DNA of 64,000 bases from Pseudomonas sp. TH31 (GTDB lineage Bacteria > Pseudomonadota > Gammaproteobacteria > Pseudomonadales > Pseudomonadaceae), in contig NZ_JAEKEZ010000010.1 in assembly GCF_016650815.1 (NCBI RefSeq), forward strand, positions 434,001 to 498,000. Reading direction: 5' to 3'. Below are positions 58,183 to 64,000 of the stretch, piece after piece. The position numbers were made by a program, and so were the translations under genes. Position 1 is the first letter of the stretch. Every line of letters starts with the position of its first letter. The notes below the pieces were generated by a model. It saw only the letters and a list, made by a program, of their open reading frames with translations. It was not told the origin of the DNA and did no database searches.

Positions 58183-60630
58183 ATGCTGTTGTTGTGGATA
58201 CTGGTTCTGATCGTCGGAATTGCCTATTTAGCCCACCGCCGCATCGCCCCGCTGCCTGCCTTGGGCATCGTGGCTGTCTATGTGGTGGCGATGGGCGCGT
58301 TCAGCCATGCACCGGGCTGGCTGCTGCTGCTTCTCTGGGTATTGATCGCGGCAGTCGCGGCGCCGTTATTGCTGCCTGACCTGCGCCGCAAATTTTTCAG
58401 CGCGCCACTGTTCAGCTGGTTCCAGAAAACCCTGCCGCCGATGTCGCAAACCGAACGCGACGCGATCGATGCCGGCACGGTCTGGTGGGACGGTGAACTG
58501 TTCAGTGGCCGTCCGGACTGGAACAAGCTGCTGTCCTATCCAAAAGCGCAACTGAGCGAAGAGGAACAGGCCTTCATCGACGGCCCGACCGAAGAACTCT
58601 GCGCCATGGTCACCGACTGGCAGATTGGCCAGCACATGGACCTGCCAGCCGAAGCCTGGACCCACATCAAGGAACACGGCTTCTTTGCGTTGATCATTCC
58701 CAAGGAATTCGGTGGCAAAGGCTTCTCCGCCTACGCCCACTCCCAGGTAGCAATGAAACTCGCCACCCGCAGCGGCGACCTCGCGTCCACCGTGATGGTC
58801 CCCAACTCCCTTGGCCCTGCCGAGCTGTTGCTGCATTACGGCACCGACGAACAACGTAACCATTACCTGCCACGACTGGCCCGCGGCGATGACATTCCGT
58901 GCTTCGCGCTGACAGGTCCGCTGGCCGGCTCCGATGCCGGCGCGATGCCCGACACAGGGGTGATCTGCAAGGGCGAATGGGAAGGCCAGGAAACCCTTGG
59001 CCTGCGCCTGAACTGGGAAAAACGCTACATCACGCTGGGCCCGGTGGCCACCCTGCTCGGCCTGGCCTTCAAGGCCTACGATCCGGATCACTTACTGGGC
59101 GAGAAAGAAGATTTGGGCATCAGCCTGGCGCTGATCCCGACCGACACCGCCGGGGTTGAAATCGGTCGCCGTCACCTGCCGCTTGGCGCTGCGTTCATGA
59201 ACGGCCCGAACTCTGGCAAGGACGTGTTCATTCCGCTGGACTTCCTTATCGGTGGCCAGGAAATGCTCGGCAAAGGCTGGATGATGCTGATGAACTGCCT
59301 GTCGGTGGGGCGTTCGATTTCCCTGCCGGCGGTCGGTACTGGCGCCGCGAAATTCACCAGCCTGGTGACCGGCCAGTACGCTCAGGTGCGTGAGCAATTC
59401 AATGTTCCGCTGTCGGCGTTTGAAGGGATTCAGGAAGCCATGGCCCGCATCGGCGGCAACGCCTGGATGATGGACGCCGCCCGAATGCTGACCGCCAATG
59501 CGGTGGATCTCGGCGAGAAGCCGTCGGTGCTCTCGGCGATTCTCAAGTACCACCTGACCGAACGCGGTCGCGAGTGCATCAGCCACGCCATGGATGTGCA
59601 TGGCGGCAAGGCAATCATCATGGGGCCTAACAACTACCTGGGCCGCAGCTGGAATGGCGCGCCGATTTTCATCACCGTGGAAGGTGCGAACATTCTCTCG
59701 CGCAACCTGATGATCTTCGGCCAGGGCGCTATTCGCTGCCATCCGTTTGTACTCAAGGAAATGGCCCTGGCCGGTCGTGAAGACAAGGATCAGGCACTCA
59801 CCGAGTTCGATGGTCTGCTGCTCAAGCACATCGGTTTCGCCGTGAGCAACGCTGCCAGCACCCTCGTGCTGAACCTTGGTTTCGGTCACTTCGAACAGGC
59901 GCCGGGTAACAAACTCAGCCAGGGTTACTTCCGCGCTCTGAACCGTCAGGCTGCCGCGTTCGCCATGCTCGCCGACCTCAGTATGATGCTGCTGGGCGGT
60001 GAATTAAAACGCCGCGAACGCCTGTCGGCCCGCCTGGGGGATGTGCTCAGCAACATGTACCTGGCCTCGGCCGCGCTCAAGCGTTATCACGACCTCGACT
60101 CGCCGGAACACATGGCACCGCTGTTTACCTGGGCAATGGAAGAAAGCCTCGGTCAGTCGGAGCGGGCTCTGGATGAACTGCTGACTAACTTCCCGAATAA
60201 GGTGTTGGGTTGCCTGCTACGGGTGATTGTGTTCCCGTTCGGTCGTCGTCACAAAGGCCCGTCGGACAAACTCGGCGCCGAAGTGGCTGCGGTGATTGGC
60301 CGGGCCAAGGGCGATCCGACCCTCGAAGAGTTGCTCGGCGGTTGCTACCGTCCGCAATCGGCCGACGATGCAGTCGGAGCCCTGCAACACGCCTGCAACC
60401 TGCTGAATGCAGCGCAACCATTGCAGAAAAAACTGCATGTGGCGCTAAAAAGTGGCCAGGTAAAACCGGCGGCTGGGGAACACGCCATCGATGCCGCGCT
60501 GGAAGCCGGGGTGTTGCAACCGGGTGAAGCGCAGACCCTGCGTGACGCTGAAGCGGCGCGGCGCAAGGTGATTGATGTCGATGATTTCGACAAAGAGGAG
60601 CTTATGCTGGATGAAGGAAAGGTCCGCTGA
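58183..60630 (+). CDS. fadE: FadE-type acyl-CoA dehydrogenase
   Basis: 815 residues from ATG 58183 (GGAGG eight bases upstream). Two N-terminal membrane helices (LLLWILVLIVGIAYLAHRRI, then a second around 30-65) are followed by the acyl-CoA dehydrogenase domain. Substrate/FAD blocks are FFALIIPKEFGGKGFSAYAH, CFALTGPLAGSDAGAMPDTG and the C-terminal AMDVHGGKAIIMGPNNYLGR. A long C-terminal extension (about residues 560-815) is typical of the E. coli FadE/YafH class. It performs the first step of fatty-acid beta-oxidation at the inner membrane. Confidence 0.95.
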   Translation: MLLLWILVLIVGIAYLAHRRIAPLPALGIVAVYVVAMGAFSHAPGWLLLLLWVLIAAVAAPLLLPDLRRKFFSAPLFSWFQKTLPPMSQTERDAIDAGTVWWDGELFSGRPDWNKLLSYPKAQLSEEEQAFIDGPTEELCAMVTDWQIGQHMDLPAEAWTHIKEHGFFALIIPKEFGGKGFSAYAHSQVAMKLATRSGDLASTVMVPNSLGPAELLLHYGTDEQRNHYLPRLARGDDIPCFALTGPLAGSDAGAMPDTGVICKGEWEGQETLGLRLNWEKRYITLGPVATLLGLAFKAYDPDHLLGEKEDLGISLALIPTDTAGVEIGRRHLPLGAAFMNGPNSGKDVFIPLDFLIGGQEMLGKGWMMLMNCLSVGRSISLPAVGTGAAKFTSLVTGQYAQVREQFNVPLSAFEGIQEAMARIGGNAWMMDAARMLTANAVDLGEKPSVLSAILKYHLTERGRECISHAMDVHGGKAIIMGPNNYLGRSWNGAPIFITVEGANILSRNLMIFGQGAIRCHPFVLKEMALAGREDKDQALTEFDGLLLKHIGFAVSNAASTLVLNLGFGHFEQAPGNKLSQGYFRALNRQAAAFAMLADLSMMLLGGELKRRERLSARLGDVLSNMYLASAALKRYHDLDSPEHMAPLFTWAMEESLGQSERALDELLTNFPNKVLGCLLRVIVFPFGRRHKGPSDKLGAEVAAVIGRAKGDPTLEELLGGCYRPQSADDAVGALQHACNLLNAAQPLQKKLHVALKSGQVKPAAGEHAIDAALEAGVLQPGEAQTLRDAEAARRKVIDVDDFDKEELMLDEGKVR

Positions 60631-60704
60631 TCCAGCCATCGATGTAAAAATGGGCTCGGGGGCTTTATACTCCCGCGCCCGTTTTGCTCTTGAGGACTTA
60701 TCTC

Positions 60705-61112
60705 GTGTCCAATGTCGTTGCCGACCATCTCGTCTTGCTTGACCACTTGCGCAGTATCCTGGTCGCCGTAGGTGAGGCCGAACAAGTTCCCGAAGAAAGC
60801 CATGCCTTGTTCCTGGAGCGCTTCGACGAATTACGCGCGTTGCTGCCGGTCGACCCGATCGAAAGCCAGTACCTGGGCCAGGACATCCTGTGCCAGGTAA
60901 TCACCCGCTACCCGCAAATCGCCCACCTGGTACCACGCGACCTGCTGTGGTACTTCGCCGGTGACTGCCTGCATTACATGCCCGATGATGAAATCGACTT
61001 GTATCAGGCGCTGGAAGAGCGTCGTTTCGAAGCCGAACAGAACGATGAACCGTTCGACTGGAACCAGGAAAAACAACTGCTGGCGATGTCGCAAGACGAC
61101 AGCAAGCACTGA
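60705..61112 (+). CDS. Conserved hypothetical protein (downstream of fadE)
   Basis: 135 residues from GTG 60705 (GAGG nine bases upstream); ATG 60684 lacks a signal. Acidic and helical: LVLLDHLRSILVAVGEAEQV, QDILCQVITRYPQIAHLVPR, FDWNQEKQLLAMS. I know the same gene after fadE in other Pseudomonas (PA2816-like), without assigned function. It is probably cotranscribed with fadE and ends at a strong terminator. Confidence 0.85.
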   Translation: MSNVVADHLVLLDHLRSILVAVGEAEQVPEESHALFLERFDELRALLPVDPIESQYLGQDILCQVITRYPQIAHLVPRDLLWYFAGDCLHYMPDDEIDLYQALEERRFEAEQNDEPFDWNQEKQLLAMSQDDSKH

Positions 61113-61128
61113 TCCCGGATCAGTAATG

Positions 61129-61168
61129 CAAAAGGCCCGCATGGTTGAACATGCGGGCCTTTTTTTGT
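61129..61168 (+). terminator. Terminator after the fadE operon
   Basis: AAAAGGCCCGCATG-TTGAA-type loop-CATGCGGGCCTTTTTTT, 17 bases after the stop codon. Confidence 0.9.
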
Positions 61169-61175
61169 GTTTTGA

Positions 61176-61247
61176 AGATCAAAAGATCGCAGCCTTCGGC
61201 AGCTCCTACGCGCCTGTGGGCGCTGCCGAAGGCTGCGATCTTTTGAT
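61176..61247. repeat. REP doublet, family GTAGGAGCTGCCGAAGGCTG
   Basis: Arms AGATCAAAAGATCGCAGCCT (61176 on) and GCTGCCGAAGGCTGCGATCT (ending 61247), between the fadE terminator and the 3' end of the lysR gene. Confidence 0.85.
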
Positions 61248-61254
61248 TTTGTCT

Positions 61255-62253
61255 TCAGAGCAACCCATCACTCTCAGGCAACTCATACTCCGCGGCGACC
61301 TTGCCCGACGCAGTTGGCTTACCCGGATTGCTCAACGTCGGCTCCTTCTCCAGGCACTCCACCAGATAGTCGATAAACACCCGAAGCTTGGGCGGTAGAT
61401 AGCGGGTCGGCGAGTGCAACAGCCAGGCACCACCATGGTAGGAGGCCAGGAAGGTCCAGTCCGGCAGCACCTGCACAATCAAACCCTGCTCCAGCGCATA
61501 CCGGGCGGTAAAGTATGGCAGGCTGCCAATGCCGATATGCTGCAACACCGCGCCCAAACGCACGCCGGTGTGATTGGCGGCGTAACGGCCGCGCACGCCG
61601 ACGGTCACGGATTTGGTACCTTTCTTGAATTTCCAGCGCGCATCGCTCGGGGTTTCGCCCAAGTAGATACAGCTGTGGTCGAGCAAGTCGTGGGGATGCA
61701 TCGGCGTGCCGTGTTCGGCCAGGTACTGCGGTGTCGCACAGAGCAAGTGATCAATGGTCAACAACTGGCGCCCGACCAGTCCAGCAGGCGGTCGATCAGT
61801 AATACGGATCGCCAGATCGACGTGGTCATCGATCAAATCCACCTGCCGGTCTTCGAGCAACAACTCCACATCCACTTTGGGATAACGCCGCAGAAATTCC
61901 GGCATATGCGGGTGAATCACAAATCGCCCCACTGCTTTTGGCACACTGACCCGCACCAGGCCTTCAGCCTCATGGGTGAACTGGCCGCTGATTTCCATCA
62001 CCGACTTGGCTGCGCTGACCATCTCCTGACAACGCTTGAACACCTCTTCGCCACCGTCGCTCAAACGCAACTTACGGGTGGTTCGCTGCAGCAACCGGGT
62101 GGCCAGGGCTTTTTCCAGGCGCGAAATACTGCGACTGACCGCCGAAGGTGACGAGCCCAACTGACGCGCCGCTTCGGAGAAGCTGCCGGTTTCGACAACC
62201 TTGACGAAAATCGCCATTTCACCCAACAGCGGTAGCGGTAGATTTATGCTCAC
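61255..62253 (-). CDS. LysR-family transcriptional regulator
   Basis: 332 residues. The N-terminal winged helix is at residues 10-68 (MAIFVKVVETGSFSEAARQL, then SPSAVSRSISRLEKAL). A type-2 periplasmic-binding-like effector domain follows. It resembles the CrgA/DmlR-type branch (TTRKLRLSDGGEEVF). It is divergent from alaX with 90 bases between starts, the usual layout for a LysR regulator and its target, so it may control alaX-oxygenase-lysE. The 35-residue C-terminal tail is rather long. Confidence 0.92.
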   Translation of the reverse strand: MSINLPLPLLGEMAIFVKVVETGSFSEAARQLGSSPSAVSRSISRLEKALATRLLQRTTRKLRLSDGGEEVFKRCQEMVSAAKSVMEISGQFTHEAEGLVRVSVPKAVGRFVIHPHMPEFLRRYPKVDVELLLEDRQVDLIDDHVDLAIRITDRPPAGLVGRQLLTIDHLLCATPQYLAEHGTPMHPHDLLDHSCIYLGETPSDARWKFKKGTKSVTVGVRGRYAANHTGVRLGAVLQHIGIGSLPYFTARYALEQGLIVQVLPDWTFLASYHGGAWLLHSPTRYLPPKLRVFIDYLVECLEKEPTLSNPGKPTASGKVAAEYELPESDGLL

Positions 62254-62343
62254 AGCGCAACAGTCCTTTGATGTTTGAACGGATTATCACGCAATTCCAC
62301 GCTTCATATAATAAAAATAGAAACTTTAATAAGGGCATGGAAT

Positions 62344-62970
62344 ATGACGCTTCGCCTCTTTTTCCATAGTGATGACCTCAAAGCCAATGTGGAAGTCCTG
62401 GATTGCACGCCCCACGAGAATGAATTCGCGGTCGTTTTGCGCGCCACACTGTTTCACCCCCAAGGCGGTGGACAGCCCTTTGATACCGGCTGGATTGGTG
62501 AAAGCCAGGTGCTGCGGGTAGTCCAGGATCCGGACCGGATCATCCATTACGTCGACCACCCGGTAAAACTCGGCATGACTCAGATACGGGTCGACGAGCA
62601 ACGCCGCCAATTCAATACCCGCATGCATTCGGCCGGCCACCTGATTGGCCACTTCGTTCAGGCGCTGGGCTGGATGCCGACCAAGGCGCATCACTGGCCC
62701 AACGAAGGCCGTGTGCAGTTCAAACCGACAGACTCGGCACAAGAGGTTGATGCGCAGATCGTCCAGAGCGGCATCGAACAGTGGATCGCCCATGACCTGC
62801 CGCGCCTGACTTCCCTGCGCGAAGGCGCCCGGGAAATCGGTTTTGGTGAACTTCCGGCCTACGGCTGTGGCGGCACCCATGTACGTAGCCTGAAGGATTT
62901 GGGCACAGTCTCGATCGACTCCCTTTCTCAGAAAAAGGGCACGTTGTCCGTCCACTACCACGTGGATTGA
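62344..62970 (+). CDS. alaX: AlaX-type alanyl-tRNA editing protein
   Basis: 208 residues from ATG 62344. All AlaX motifs are visible: FHPQGGGQPFDTG (residues 38-49), zinc ligands H95-x3-H99 in MHSAGHLIGH, and the second pair C175-x3-H179 in GCGGTH. AlaX proteins remove wrongly attached serine or glycine (or other small amino acids) from tRNA-Ala in trans. It is a stand-alone editing domain upstream of a 2OG oxygenase and a LysE exporter, which suggests possible protection against a non-standard amino acid (inference). Confidence 0.92.
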   Translation: MTLRLFFHSDDLKANVEVLDCTPHENEFAVVLRATLFHPQGGGQPFDTGWIGESQVLRVVQDPDRIIHYVDHPVKLGMTQIRVDEQRRQFNTRMHSAGHLIGHFVQALGWMPTKAHHWPNEGRVQFKPTDSAQEVDAQIVQSGIEQWIAHDLPRLTSLREGAREIGFGELPAYGCGGTHVRSLKDLGTVSIDSLSQKKGTLSVHYHVD

Positions 62971-63062
62971 GCATTTTGGCGATGTCGACACCGTCATCGT
63001 CTGACGCCGGGGGCGCCCGCATTCGCGGGCTCCGTTGACTACTCGATAGATGGACCTAAACC

Positions 63063-63832
63063 ATGATGCTTGACGTCGAGCGTCTCGATGAGACGTGCAT
63101 AAAAAAACTGGCCAATGAAGAAGTTCTCGCCATCCGCGTCAAAGGCTTTTTGCCTCAGCCGTTGGCGGTGCAGATTGGTGACAAGATTCTTGCGCCAGGC
63201 TTTGAAGGCTATATCAACGCGCCGAGCATCGGTCGCATCGGCATGGCGTTTTACGAAGCGGAAAACCAGCCCCTGCTGATCGAAGACTATTTCGAGCGAG
63301 CCACCAGCAACATCGAGGAACTGCGCAACCGATGCGCGCCCTACTCGTCCCCGGTCGACACCCTGCGTTGCATGCTCGACGAGTCGTGGCCAGCAGGTGC
63401 GCATCTGGAAAACCTCTACGGCCGCAAGATGTATATCGGGCTGTCCCGGGTAGTGAAACCGGGCGTGTGCTTTCTCGCCCATCACGACATTTTCGCCAAG
63501 GACGCCCCGGACAGTTTCCAGGCCAAAAGCCTGGAAGCGCAATTTGCCTGCAACGTGTACCTGAACATGCCCACCGAGGGCGGCGCGTTGCAGATGTGGG
63601 ACGACGATATTTCTCCCGACCAATTCGATGAAATGCGTGGCGACAGTTACGGCATCGACCCGGCCTTGCTCGGCCCCCGACTCTGGAGATCCGCCCTGAG
63701 CCTGGGGATTTCATCATGTTCAATTCGCGTTGCATGCACTCGGTGACCCCAGGCGTGGCTGACCCGAGATTGAGCCTTTCGTTCTTTGTCGGCTACCGCG
63801 GCAATGCTTCACCCCTTACCTTTTGGAGTTGA
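63063..63832 (+). CDS. 2-oxoglutarate/Fe(II)-dependent oxygenase-like protein, one apparent 1-base deletion
   Basis: Restored length 256 residues. The iron ligands fit H140-H141-D142 (CFLAHHDIFAKD, as H-x-D) and the distal H226 in RCMHSVTPG. R236 ten residues later (DPRLSLSFFVGYRG) is placed to bind 2-oxoglutarate. The break is at 63674-63678, where five C should be six (LLGPPTLEIRPEPGDFIMFN). The region between alaX and this gene (62971-63062) holds only a GCCCGC/GCGGGC hairpin at 63015-63030. Likely a hydroxylase acting on a small substrate such as an amino acid. The substrate is unknown. Confidence 0.8.
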
Positions 63833-63833
63833 G

Positions 63834-64000
63834 ATGCTTTCGAATTACCTGGGCGAGTTTCTGGCGCTGGCGACCATCCACTTTCTGGCCGTGGTCGCAC
63901 CCGGACCGGACTTCGCCGTGACCATTCGCCAAAGCGTACGCTTTGGTCGACTGGTGGGCATCTGCACGGCGCTCGGCATCGGCGCGGGGATTTCCGTGCA
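63834..64000 (+). CDS. LysE-family amino-acid exporter, 5' part (cut by window end)
   Basis: ATG 63834 follows the oxygenase stop (63830-63832) with one base between them, and GGAG lies five bases upstream, so the two are translationally coupled. The 55 visible residues (MLSNYLGEFLALATIHFLAV, then VAPGPDFAVTIRQSVRFGRL) contain the first helix and the family motif APGPDF of LysE/RhtB exporters. The rest lies beyond position 64000. Confidence 0.92.
   Translation, partial: MLSNYLGEFLALATIHFLAVVAPGPDFAVTIRQSVRFGRLVGICTALGIGAGISV

Overview
The window looks like a chromosomal segment of a fluorescent-group Pseudomonas. It is GC-rich, and its core blocks have the gene order familiar from Pseudomonas: tatD-pilZ-holB-tmk-mltG-pabC-fabF-acpP-fabG-fabD-plsX-rpmF-yceD, rluC/rne, and murB-LMW-PTP-kdsB-trm112-lpxK-exbD-exbB-comEC. 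Its intergenic spaces are full of the inverted REP doublets typical of the group. I see no IS element, phage, CRISPR array, tRNA or rRNA.

Layout. 1-0.74 kb: 3' end of a zinc-type alcohol dehydrogenase. 0.75-5.9 kb: galactonate catabolism (dgoK-dgoA-dgoD-dgoT-iclR, all minus). 6-9.9 kb: a GNAT acetyltransferase, an HD hydrolase, an MFS transporter and three small genes, one broken. 10-14.3 kb: a minus-strand operon of PfkB kinase, NCS1 permease, ADP-ribosylglycohydrolase and GntR, closely parallel to the uncharacterised E. coli yegTUVW locus. 14.5-21 kb: araFGH-type sugar ABC transporter, an SDR sugar dehydrogenase, an SMP-30 lactonase and a FadR-type GntR regulator. 21-24.3 kb: DUF1285, DUF4823 lipoprotein, moaA, TetR. 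24.5 kb: an RNA gene that fits rgsA. 24.7-38.4 kb: fatty-acid, cell-envelope and housekeeping genes. 38.4-42.4 kb: rne with a 650-nt leader. 42.5-46.9 kb: a molybdenum hydroxylase operon with its maturation genes. 47-54.6 kb: the murB-comEC block. 54.7-61.1 kb: yadGH-type ABC transporter, GST, transglutaminase-like protein, fadE. 61.2-64 kb: a LysR regulator divergent from alaX, a 2-oxoglutarate/Fe(II) oxygenase and a LysE exporter cut by the window end.

How the parts fit. The SDR dehydrogenase and lactonase at 18-20 kb can turn galactose (or arabinose) into the aldonate. DgoD, DgoK and DgoA at 3-6 kb take galactonate to pyruvate and glyceraldehyde-3-phosphate. The promoters in front of dgoK and of the SDR gene are nearly superimposable (same -35, same -10, same operator-like repeats at the same spacing), so I infer that one regulator joins the two loci into a De Ley-Doudoroff galactose regulon.

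Quality warning. Eleven genes, including fabD and kdsB which should be essential, are each split by one or two single-base deletions. There are thirteen in all, every one is a deletion, and every one lies in a short homopolymer, seven of them in a CCCGGG-like context. Restoring one base at each site gives full-length proteins. I read this as base-calling error in the assembly and annotate these genes as intact.
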